Shown here in pieces: positions 14,057-21,030 of a stretch of DNA of 21,079 bases. Position numbers and translations under genes: made by a program. How positions within the stretch are numbered: position 1 is the stretch's first letter; the number at the start of each line of letters is the position of its first letter. Origin of the DNA: Lysobacteraceae bacterium (lineage in GTDB: Bacteria; Pseudomonadota; Gammaproteobacteria; Xanthomonadales; Xanthomonadaceae). The DNA lies in contig DNXT01000245.1 of NCBI GenBank assembly GCA_003505795.1, forward strand, positions 738 to 21,816, written 5' to 3'. The notes beneath the pieces are model-generated. The model was not told the DNA's origin. It made no database searches and saw nothing but the letters and a program-made list of their open reading frames with translations.

Positions 14057-15253
14057 ATGAACGCGATCCCCGCCCACCATGACGGAGCGCCGCGCCCGTG
14101 CTACCTGGTGTTGTCCGCGCACGATTACCGCACGCCGCGCCGCGCCAACATCCATTTCATCGCCGACGAGCTGGCCAAGCGCGGCACCACCCGGTTCTTC
14201 TCGCTGCGCTACAGCCGCCTGTCGCGGATGAAGGGCGACCTGCGCCTGCCGCTGGACGAGACCGCCAACACCGTGGTCAACCACAAGGGCGTGGACTGCT
14301 ATCTCTGGCGCACCCTGGTGCATCCGTTCAATACCCGGCGTCCGTGGCTGCGCCCGGCCGAGGACGCGCTGTTCCGCTGGTATGCCGCGCATCCGCCGGC
14401 GACGCTGGTGCAATGGATCAAGGACGCGGACGTGATCGTGTTCGAGAGCGGCACCGCGGTCGCCTTCATCGAACTGGCGCGCCGGCTCAATCCGCGGGCG
14501 CGGCAGGTGTACCGGGCCTCCGACGGGCTGAGCACGATCAATGTCGCCTCCTACATCGAGCGCACGTTCGACCGGGTCGCCCCGAGCCTGGACGTGATCG
14601 CGCTGGTGTCGCCGGCGATGGCCGAGGAGATCGCCAGCGTCGACAACGTCTACCACGTCGGCCATGGCGTGGACCTGGACCTCGACCGGCTCGGCGACCC
14701 GTCGCCGTACGCGGAGGGCATCCATGCGGTATCGGTCGGCTCGATGCTGTTCGACCCGGAATTCTTCGTCGCCGCCGGCAAGGCGTTCCCGCAGGTGACG
14801 TTCCACGTGATCGGTTCCGGCATGGACCGGCATCCCGGCTATGGCGACAACGTGCGGGTGTACGGCGAGATGAAGCACGCCGAGACCATCCGCTACATCA
14901 AGCACGCGCGCTTCGGCATCGCGCCGTATGCATCGGAGCAGGTGCCGGCGTACCTGGCCGACAGTTCGATGAAGCTGCTGCAGTACGACTTCTTCGGCCT
15001 GCCGGCGGTCTGCCCGCACCGGGTGGTCGGCGCCTATCCCTCGCGCTTCGGCTACACGCCGGGCGACGCGGCCTCGGTCGTCGCCGCGGTCGGCATGGCG
15101 CTGCAGGCCCCGCGCAAGCGCTACCGGCAATGCCTGAGCTGGGCGGAAACGACCGACCGGGTGCTGGATCCGGCCGCCTATCCGGAGACGCGCCTTGCCG
15201 CGCGCGCCGCCCGTCCGACGGCGGCCGCGGCGCAACCGGTCGCGCAGCACTGA
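14057..15253 (+). CDS. gumK: Xanthan glucuronosyltransferase GumK (GT70)
   Basis: Transfers glucuronic acid from UDP-glucuronate to the inner mannose of the lipid-linked trisaccharide. It is a membrane-associated inverting GT-B enzyme whose X. campestris homologue has a crystal structure. This protein is 398 aa. The conserved segment YRASDGLSTINVASYIE contains Asp156, which aligns with the catalytic Asp157 of the X. campestris enzyme. Other conserved stretches are YLVLSAHDYRTPRRANIHFI (16-35), VHPFNTRRPWLRP (88-100), EGIHAVSVGSMLFDPEFF and YGEMKHAETIRYIKHARFGIA. The alanine-rich last 25 residues are variable. The ATG at 14057 is preceded by GGAG at 14045-14048; in-frame upstream sequence overlaps gumJ and is not conserved. 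Confidence 0.97.
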   Translation: MNAIPAHHDGAPRPCYLVLSAHDYRTPRRANIHFIADELAKRGTTRFFSLRYSRLSRMKGDLRLPLDETANTVVNHKGVDCYLWRTLVHPFNTRRPWLRPAEDALFRWYAAHPPATLVQWIKDADVIVFESGTAVAFIELARRLNPRARQVYRASDGLSTINVASYIERTFDRVAPSLDVIALVSPAMAEEIASVDNVYHVGHGVDLDLDRLGDPSPYAEGIHAVSVGSMLFDPEFFVAAGKAFPQVTFHVIGSGMDRHPGYGDNVRVYGEMKHAETIRYIKHARFGIAPYASEQVPAYLADSSMKLLQYDFFGLPAVCPHRVVGAYPSRFGYTPGDAASVVAAVGMALQAPRKRYRQCLSWAETTDRVLDPAAYPETRLAARAARPTAAAAQPVAQH

Positions 15254-15302
15254 GCCGGCTCCCGCACACCTTCCGTCCCGCCATTCGCTACAAAGGACCT
15301 TC

Positions 15303-16097
15303 ATGCCGAACCCGCTGCTGCAAACCTGGCTCGATCGCACCGAACGCCGCGCATTGTTCTGGTGGCAGCCCAAGGACGGCCGGATCAACATGGGCGACTA
15401 CCTGTCCAAGGTGATCGTGTCCGGCGCGCTCAGCCTGCAGGACAAGACCCTCATCGAGAAGCGCGATACCGGCAACAAGCTGGTGGCGATCGGTTCGGTG
15501 CTGCATTTCGCCAACACCGGCGATACCGTCTGGGGCAGCGGCATCAACGGCAAGATCCCGGCCGAGCGCAACGCCTTCGGCATGCTCGACGTGCGCGCGG
15601 TGCGCGGGCCGCGCACCCGCGAGTTCCTGTTGGCACGCGGCATCGCGGTGCCGGAGATCTACGGTGATCCCGGCCTGCTGATGCCGAAGTTCTTTCCCGC
15701 CGACGCGCTCGGGCCGGCGCGCCGCCGGCCGTTCGCGATCGTGCCGCATTTCAACGAGCCCGCCGACAAGTACGCGGCCTGGTCCGAGCACCTGGTGTTC
15801 CCGGACTGCAAGCCGGCCACGTTCGTGCGCCAGCTGCTCGGCGCCGAACTGGTGGTCAGCAGCTCGCTGCACGGCCTGATCCTGGCCGAGGCCTACGGCA
15901 TCCCGGCGGTGTACCTGGACTGGGGCAACGGCGAGGACCGGTTCAAGTACGACGACTACTACCACGGCACCGGCCGTACGCGCTGGCACTCGGGGCAGAG
16001 CATCGAGCAATGCCTGGAGCTGGGCGGCAACGGCGAGTTCGACCTGCCGCGCCTGCAGGCGCAGCTGTTGACCGCGTTCCCCTACGACCTGTGGTGA
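15303..16097 (+). CDS. gumL: Xanthan ketal pyruvate transferase GumL
   Basis: Adds a pyruvate ketal from phosphoenolpyruvate to the terminal beta-mannose of the xanthan side chain. It is a cytoplasmic or peripheral enzyme of the polysaccharide pyruvyl transferase family, and its 264 aa match the X. campestris length. Motifs are NMGDYLS (29-35), GSVLHFA (64-70), WGSG (77-80), RGPRT (101-105), GDPGLL (121-126) and SSSLHGLILAEAYGIPAV (186-203), whose histidine and glutamate sit in the GT-B-like nucleotide-fold site. The ATG at 15303 is preceded by AAAGGA at 15291-15296. It lies 49 bases after gumK and ahead of gumM. Confidence 0.96.
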   Translation: MPNPLLQTWLDRTERRALFWWQPKDGRINMGDYLSKVIVSGALSLQDKTLIEKRDTGNKLVAIGSVLHFANTGDTVWGSGINGKIPAERNAFGMLDVRAVRGPRTREFLLARGIAVPEIYGDPGLLMPKFFPADALGPARRRPFAIVPHFNEPADKYAAWSEHLVFPDCKPATFVRQLLGAELVVSSSLHGLILAEAYGIPAVYLDWGNGEDRFKYDDYYHGTGRTRWHSGQSIEQCLELGGNGEFDLPRLQAQLLTAFPYDLW

Positions 16098-16137
16098 GAC
16101 GATGCGAACCGGTACCGCCGATGCCGCGGAGGCGAAC

Positions 16138-16902
16138 ATGAGCGGCGCGTTCGAGCCTGGCCGCAGCGTGCCGCTGGGCGGCTATCCGGTGCTGTCGACG
16201 ACGCAGCCGGCCTTCGCCGACGAGCTGTTCCGCGCGCTCGATGCCGGCGAGCGCCGCCGGGTGTTCTTCGCCAACACCAATTTCGTGGTGCAGTGCCAGC
16301 CGCTGCGCGAGCGTATTCGCGCCGCCGATTCGGTACGCATCGTCAACGACGGCATCGGCATGGACATGGCGGCCAGGCTGGTGCACGGGCGCCGCTTCGC
16401 CGGCAACCTCAACGGCACCGACCTGATCCCGTACCTGTGCGCGCACGCGAAGACGCCGTTGAAGTTCTTCCTGGTCGGCGGACGTCCCGGCATCGCCCAG
16501 GCCGCGGCGCAGGCGATCGAACGCAAGCTGGGCCAGCAGGTGACGGGGACCTGCGACGGCTATGCGGAGTTCGCCGCCGCCGGCGACTCGCTGCCGCAAC
16601 GGATCAACCGGTCCGGCGCCAACGTGGTGCTGGTGGCGTTCGGCAATCCGTTGCAGGAACGCTGGATCCTGGACCATGCCGGGGCGCTCGACGCGCCGCT
16701 GGTGTTCGGCGTCGGCGCGTTGCTGGATTTCCTCTCCGGCAATGCGCGGCGCGCGCCGCAGTGGGTCCGGCGGCTGCGCATGGAATGGATGTACCGGCTG
16801 CTCAACGAGCCGCGGCGCCTGCTCAAGCGCTACAGCTGGGACCTGCTGGTGTTCTTCCGGGTCTGCCTGCGCGCGGGCAAGCGACTGGACGGGAAGTCGT
16901 AG
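16138..16902 (+). CDS. gumM: Xanthan beta-1,4-glucosyltransferase GumM (WecG/TagA family)
   Basis: Adds the second glucose from UDP-glucose to glucosyl-diphospho-undecaprenol, forming the cellobiose backbone unit at the cytoplasmic membrane. It belongs to the WecG/TagA/CpsF family (GT26). Motifs are FFANTNFVVQC (43-53), VNDGIGMD (69-76, with the conserved Asp), NGTDL (92-96), LVGGRPG (112-118) and AFGNPLQERW (167-176). The C-terminal RRLRMEWMYRLLNEPRRLLKR stretch is the basic membrane-contact tail of the family. I chose the ATG at 16138 (254 aa) because GGAGG at 16128-16132 is well placed and the N terminus then matches the family. The in-frame ATG at 16102 would add twelve residues. It is the last biosynthetic gene of the operon. 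Confidence 0.96.
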   Translation: MSGAFEPGRSVPLGGYPVLSTTQPAFADELFRALDAGERRRVFFANTNFVVQCQPLRERIRAADSVRIVNDGIGMDMAARLVHGRRFAGNLNGTDLIPYLCAHAKTPLKFFLVGGRPGIAQAAAQAIERKLGQQVTGTCDGYAEFAAAGDSLPQRINRSGANVVLVAFGNPLQERWILDHAGALDAPLVFGVGALLDFLSGNARRAPQWVRRLRMEWMYRLLNEPRRLLKRYSWDLLVFFRVCLRAGKRLDGKS

Positions 16903-16908
16903 GGCAGG

Positions 16909-16986
16909 CCTTCGCAGGAGCGACTCCGGTGGCGACGAGGCTGCATCGATAAAAGCCTGTCGCCACCGAAGTCGCCCTGCGCAAGG
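16909..16986. repeat. Long imperfect inverted repeat at the end of the gum operon
   Basis: The arm 16909-16942 (CCTTCGCAGGAGCGACTCCG onward) is nearly complementary to 16954-16986, with an eleven-base loop. The core GTGGCGAC/GTCGCCAC is exact. It starts seven bases after the gumM stop and has no T-run. It matches the GGAGCGAC-type intergenic palindromes I remember as widespread in xanthomonads. It may protect the 3' end of the gum mRNA or help stop transcription; both are inference. Confidence 0.7.
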
Positions 16987-17040
16987 CGCCAGGGTTCCTG
17001 CCAGGTGCGCCGGATGCGCCGGCGGCTCTAACATGCAGCG

Positions 17041-17502
17041 ATGGACCCCACGGCAACCGACCTCGTCGCCCGTCTCGAACTGGCGCCGCATCCCGAAGGC
17101 GGGCATTTCCGCCGCATCTACGAATCTTCCAGCCGCGGCGCGGACGGGCGCCCGGTGCTGACCGGCATCCGCTTCCTGCTCGCCCGTGGCGAGGTCAGCC
17201 GCTGGCACCGCGTCGATGGCGACGAGTGCTGGCATTGGCAGCAGGGCGCGCCGCTGGAGCTGCTGACCTGGCAGCCGGGCGACGCCCGGGTCGCCGTTCG
17301 CGTGCTGGCGCCGGACGCGCTCGGCGGTGCGCCGATGCAGGTGGTGCCGGCCGGGACCTGGCAGGCGGCGCGTACCCGGGGCGATTTCACCCTGGTCGCG
17401 TGCACGGTGTCGCCGGGCTTCGTCTGGGAAGGCTTCGAGCTGATGGCGCCGCAGGACGCGCACGCCGCGCGGTTGCGCGAGCTCGGCATGTGGTTCGAGT
17501 GA
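17041..17502 (+). CDS. Cupin domain protein, DUF985 (cupin_5) type
   Basis: A 153-aa single-domain beta-barrel cupin of the DUF985/cupin_5 family (similar to yeast Yml079w). Family marks are the N-terminal LELAPHPEGGHFRRIYES (12-29), the first cupin motif SRWHRVDGDECWHWQQG (53-69; His56, Glu62, His65), PAGTWQAA (103-110) and VSPGFVWEGFEL (123-134). Members are structurally related to sugar-nucleotide epimerases, but a defined reaction is not established, so none is assigned. The ATG at 17041 lacks a clear Shine-Dalgarno. It lies 138 bases after gumM, beyond the inverted repeat, and 85 bases before gumN. This gene is not part of the classical gum set; a role in polysaccharide metabolism is only a guess from position. 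Confidence 0.85.
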   Translation: MDPTATDLVARLELAPHPEGGHFRRIYESSSRGADGRPVLTGIRFLLARGEVSRWHRVDGDECWHWQQGAPLELLTWQPGDARVAVRVLAPDALGGAPMQVVPAGTWQAARTRGDFTLVACTVSPGFVWEGFELMAPQDAHAARLRELGMWFE

Positions 17503-17587
17503 GGCTGGCGCAGGCAACGATTGGATAACGCCACGCGCGCGTTTTTCGGCTACGTTCGCGCGCTCGGACCGGATCCAGGGGTTGGGC

Positions 17588-18607
17588 ATGCGCGGTGGGT
17601 CGAAGGCGGGGTGGGGGACGCTGCTGTGGCTGGCGTTGTGCGCGCCGGCGGCGGCGCAGCAGGCTGGCGCGGTACCGCCGCAGGACGATGCGCCGGTGGT
17701 CGACCTGGAGGCGATGGTGGTGCGCGGCGCGCAGCCGGGGCCGGGCCTGTGGAAGGTATCCAGCGGCGAGCATGTGCTGTGGATACTCGGCACCCTGTCG
17801 CCGCTGCCCAACGACATCCAGTGGCAGGCGGGCGAAGTGGAGCGGGTCATCGCCGGGTCGCAGCAGGTCCTGCTGCCGCCGTCGGTGGCGTTCGATGCCG
17901 ATGTCGGCTTCTTCGGCAAGCTGGCGCTGGCGCCGGCGGCGCTGAAGGCGATGAAGAACGAGGGCGGCGCCGAGCTGCGCGACGTGCTGCCGCCGGACCT
18001 GCATGCGCGCTGGACGGTGTTGAAGCTGCGCTATCTCGGCCGCGATGCCGGCGTGGAGAAGAAGCGCCCGATGATCGCCGCCGGCGAGCTCTACCAGGCC
18101 GCGATCCGCAAGTCGGGCCTGGGACGCCGGCCGGTGATCATGCCGGTGGTGGACAAGGCCGCCAGCAAGGCCGGGATCAAGCCGACTTCCACGGTGCTGG
18201 AGTTTAAGATCGCCGATCCCAAGGCGGCGATCAAGGAATTCCGCGCCGGCGGCATGGACGACGTGCAGTGCTTCCGCAGCGTGCTGGATGCGGTGGAGAA
18301 CGACCTGCCGACGATGGTCGAACGCGCCAACGCGTGGTCGGTCGGCGACATCGACGGCCTGCGCCGGCTGCCGCGCGAGGATCCTTCCGGCGCCTGCATG
18401 AGTGCGCTGTCGGATTCGGACTTCGCCAAGGGCCGCGGCTTCGGCGATCTCAAGGAACGCATGGTCCGGCACTGGCTGGCGATCGCCGGCGCCGCGCTCG
18501 CGCGCAACCCGAGCACCTTCGCGTTGCTGCCGGTCAGCCAGCTGCTGGCCGCGGACGGCTACCTGGCGCGGCTGCAGGCGCAGGGGTATGCGGTGGAAGC
18601 GCCCTAG
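17588..18607 (+). CDS. gumN: TraB/GumN family protein
   Basis: A 339-aa secreted or periplasmic protein with an N-terminal signal peptide (hydrophobic core about residues 10-23, LLWLALCAPAAAQQ). It is recognisable as GumN-like by VVRGAQPGPGLWKVSSGEHVLWILGTLSPLP (split across residues 44-74) and the overall TraB layout. In X. campestris gumN lies just after gumM and is not needed for xanthan. TraB proteins carry two GxxH motifs thought to bind metal. Here the first reads GTLS (68-71) and the region expected to hold the second reads LLPVSQLL (313-320), so both histidines are absent and the protein is probably not a metallohydrolase. The ATG at 17588 has AGGGG at 17577-17581; a TTG at 17582 is an alternative. 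Confidence 0.85.
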   Translation: MRGGSKAGWGTLLWLALCAPAAAQQAGAVPPQDDAPVVDLEAMVVRGAQPGPGLWKVSSGEHVLWILGTLSPLPNDIQWQAGEVERVIAGSQQVLLPPSVAFDADVGFFGKLALAPAALKAMKNEGGAELRDVLPPDLHARWTVLKLRYLGRDAGVEKKRPMIAAGELYQAAIRKSGLGRRPVIMPVVDKAASKAGIKPTSTVLEFKIADPKAAIKEFRAGGMDDVQCFRSVLDAVENDLPTMVERANAWSVGDIDGLRRLPREDPSGACMSALSDSDFAKGRGFGDLKERMVRHWLAIAGAALARNPSTFALLPVSQLLAADGYLARLQAQGYAVEAP

Positions 18608-18640
18608 GGAACCTTTCCCATCGAATGTCGATATTCGGCG

Positions 18641-18790
18641 AATCCCCTCTCCCGCCTGCGGGAGAGGGAAAGCGCGAAGCGCGAGGGTGAGGGCGCGGCG
18701 AAGCCGCGCTGCTTTTCTTGTGCGGCCCGGCCAAGCCCCTCATCCGGCCCTTCGGACCACCTTCTCCCGCAAGCGGGAGAAGGGAGTCGT
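18641..18790. repeat. Xanthomonas-type intergenic repeat element with terminal hairpins
   Basis: The element lies in the 254-base gap between the convergent gumN and dxs. It has an 11-bp perfect stem at each end: CCCTCTCCCGC/GCGGGAGAGGG at 18645-18668 and CCTTCTCCCGC/GCGGGAGAAGG at 18760-18783. Between them is a third stem, GCGCGGC/GCCGCGC at 18693-18709. The two ends are inverted copies of each other, like a small non-autonomous element. A related copy begins at 21031 in opposite orientation to the right end. No coding capacity is seen. The rest of the gap holds nothing recognisable. Confidence 0.8.
18693..18720 (+). terminator. Possible intrinsic terminator for gumN inside the repeat
   Basis: A 7-bp GC stem (GCGCGGC, loop GAA, GCCGCGC) is followed by TGCTTTTCTTG. 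The T-rich tail on the + strand could end gumN transcripts. It lies 85 bases after the stop codon and is part of the repeat element. Confidence 0.4.
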
Positions 18791-18861
18791 CTCCGTTTGC
18801 GCCAAAGCTGCTCCAGGGTCTGCTTCGGCGTTGACGGGTCCGGGCGTGCAGCGCCGTCCGC

Positions 18862-20772
18862 TCAGCTGGCCGCGCTGAGCGGACGCGGGCCGGCCGCAAG
18901 ATCCGGCCAGCGGCGCAGCACCGCGGCGCGGATGCCGGCCGCATCGATGCCGGCCTCGGCCAGCAGGTCCTCGCGGCTGGCGTGGTGCTGGAACGCGTCG
19001 GGCAGGCCGAGGTGCAGGATCGGCATGACCACGGCTTCGGCATTGAGCAGTTCGGCCACGCCGGAACCGGCGCCGCCGGCCACCACGTTGTCCTCGATGG
19101 TGACGAAGCCCTCGTGCCGGTCGGCCAGCTCCAGCACCAGCGCGCGGTCGAGCGGCTTGACGAAGCGCATGTTGACCACGGTCAGGCCGAGTTCGCGGCC
19201 GACCTGCTCGGCCGCCTCGACGGCGGCGCCGAAGGCCAGCAGGGCGATGCGGCTGCCGGACTGGCGCAGCTGCGCCTTGCCGATCGGCAGCGACGCCAGC
19301 TCGGTGCCGGGCGCGACGCCGGGGCCGGTGCCGCGCGGATAGCGCACCGCCGCCGGGCCGGCATGGTTCAGGCCGGTGGTCAGCATCTGCCGGCACTCGG
19401 CCTCGTCGGCCGGCGCCATCACCACCATGTGCGGCACGCAGCGCAGGAAACTCAGGTCGAGGTTGCCGGCATGGGTGGCGCCGTCCGGGCCGACCACGCC
19501 GCCGCGGTCGATCGCGAACAGCACGTCGAGCTTCTGCACCGCCACGTCGTGCACCAGCTGGTCGTAGCCGCGCTGCAGGAACGTGGAGTAGATCGCCACC
19601 ACCGGCTTGGCGCCCTGAGTGGCCATGCCGGCGGCCAGGGTCACCGCATGCTGCTCGGCGATGGCCACGTCGAAATAGCGCTGCGGGTATTCCTTGCTGA
19701 AGCGCACCAGGCCCGAGCCCTCGCGCATCGCCGGGGTGATCGCCAGCAGGCGCGGCTCGACCGCGGCCATGTCGCACAGCCAGTCGCTGAACACGTCGGT
19801 GTAGGTCGGTTTCCTGGCGCCGGCCTTGGCCACCAGGCCCTTTTCCGGATCGAACGGGCCGACCGCGTGGTAGCCGATCTGGTCGCCTTCGGCCAGTTCG
19901 TAGCCCTTGCCCTTGGTGGTGATCACGTGCAGCAGCTTCGGGCCCTTCAGGCCCTTGAGCGTCTTCAGCGTGGACAGCAACGCGGGCAGGTCGTGGCCGT
20001 CGATCGGGCCGGTGTAGTGGAAGCCCATCTCCTCGAACAGGGTGGACGGCACGAACATGCCCTTCCAGTGTTCTTCCCAGCGCTTGACGAAGCGCGCGGT
20101 GGAGCTGTTCTTCTTGTCGCCGAGGATCTTCTTGCCGCCCTCGCGCAACGCGTTGAGGGTGCGGCTGCCGGTGGCGCGGCCGAGCATCTTGGTCAGCCCG
20201 CCGACCGCTTCGGAGATCGACATGCGGTTGTCGTTGAGGATCACCAGCAGGTTCGGCTCGGGATCCATGCCGCCGGCGTGGTTGAGCGCCTCGTAGACCA
20301 TGCCCGCGGTCATCGCGCCGTCGCCGATCACCGCCACCACCTTGCGCTCGTCGCCCTTGCGCTGCGCGGCGATGGCCATGCCCAGCGCCGCCGAGATCGA
20401 GGTGGACGAGTGGCCGACGCCGAAGGTGTCGTACTCGCTTTCCTCGCGCTTGGGGAACGGCGCCACGCCGTCCTTCTGCTTGACCGTGTGGATCCGGTCG
20501 CGGCGCCCGGTGAGGATCTTGTGCGGATAGGTCTGGTGGCCGACGTCCCAGACCAGCTGGTCGATCGGCGTCTGGTACAGGTAGTGCAGCGCCACGGTCA
20601 GCTCGATCACCCCCAGGCCGGCGGCGAAGTGGCCGCCGCTGCGACCCACCGACTCGATCAGGTAGGCGCGCAGCTCCTCGGCGACGGCGGTGAGCTCGGC
20701 CTCGTCGAACCTGCGCAGATCGTCGGGAGTCTGGATGCGCGCCAGGCGCGGGTAGCGGGTGGAATCGATCAT
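18862..20772 (-). CDS. dxs: 1-deoxy-D-xylulose-5-phosphate synthase
   Basis: A cytoplasmic thiamine diphosphate enzyme that condenses pyruvate and glyceraldehyde 3-phosphate to DXP, the first step of the MEP isoprenoid pathway (also supplying thiamine and pyridoxal). It is 636 aa with the usual three domains. Motifs are SGGHFAAGLG (45-54, His48), GHSSTS (120-125), the ThDP/Mg site GDGAMTAG (150-157) to NDN (180-182), the cofactor-activating Glu373 in VAIAEQH, and DRGGVVGPDGATH (422-434). I chose the ATG at 20772 (MIDSTRYPRL) for its agreement with Xanthomonas DXS and a weak GAAAG upstream; ATGs at 20778 and 20889 are less likely. It is convergent with gumN. Isoprenoid supply feeds undecaprenyl phosphate, the carrier used by GumD. 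Confidence 0.97.
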   Translation of the reverse strand: MIDSTRYPRLARIQTPDDLRRFDEAELTAVAEELRAYLIESVGRSGGHFAAGLGVIELTVALHYLYQTPIDQLVWDVGHQTYPHKILTGRRDRIHTVKQKDGVAPFPKREESEYDTFGVGHSSTSISAALGMAIAAQRKGDERKVVAVIGDGAMTAGMVYEALNHAGGMDPEPNLLVILNDNRMSISEAVGGLTKMLGRATGSRTLNALREGGKKILGDKKNSSTARFVKRWEEHWKGMFVPSTLFEEMGFHYTGPIDGHDLPALLSTLKTLKGLKGPKLLHVITTKGKGYELAEGDQIGYHAVGPFDPEKGLVAKAGARKPTYTDVFSDWLCDMAAVEPRLLAITPAMREGSGLVRFSKEYPQRYFDVAIAEQHAVTLAAGMATQGAKPVVAIYSTFLQRGYDQLVHDVAVQKLDVLFAIDRGGVVGPDGATHAGNLDLSFLRCVPHMVVMAPADEAECRQMLTTGLNHAGPAAVRYPRGTGPGVAPGTELASLPIGKAQLRQSGSRIALLAFGAAVEAAEQVGRELGLTVVNMRFVKPLDRALVLELADRHEGFVTIEDNVVAGGAGSGVAELLNAEAVVMPILHLGLPDAFQHHASREDLLAEAGIDAAGIRAAVLRRWPDLAAGPRPLSAAS

Positions 20773-20893
20773 CGTCATGGCTTTCAGCTGAAGCGGTATT
20801 TTCGCCCCCATCCTCAGACGGGGCAAGCAAACCGGTTCAGCTGTCAGCGGGAAGTGACGAAATGTCGCAGGGGAGGCTGGTCGCCGCAAGGCT

Positions 20894-20913
20894 TGACCTG
20901 ACGGTCAGTCAGG
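20894..20913. promoter_or_regulatory. TetR-type operator-like palindrome
   Basis: The core CTGACGGTCAG (20898-20908) is a perfect 5-1-5 palindrome, flanked by TTGAC on the left and TCAGG on the right, giving overlapping TGAC/GTCA half-sites. Such TGAC-rich palindromes are typical of TetR/AcrR-family operators. No regulator gene is seen in the window; it could serve a gene to the right or dxs. Confidence 0.3.
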
Positions 20914-21030
20914 CGCTGCGCCACGCGCCACCGGCTGACGGCCGTACAGGTCCAACGCGACCTGCCCGGGAAGAGATCACACCCTAGGCGAATCGACATT
21001 CAAGCCCCCGGGATATCGATGCCAGGCAAA

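Noticed and set aside
20773..20889. A longer DXS starting at 20889 (675 aa)
   Set aside because: The 39 extra residues have no counterpart in Xanthomonas DXS, which begins MID.TRYPRL, and there is no ribosome site at the upstream ATG.
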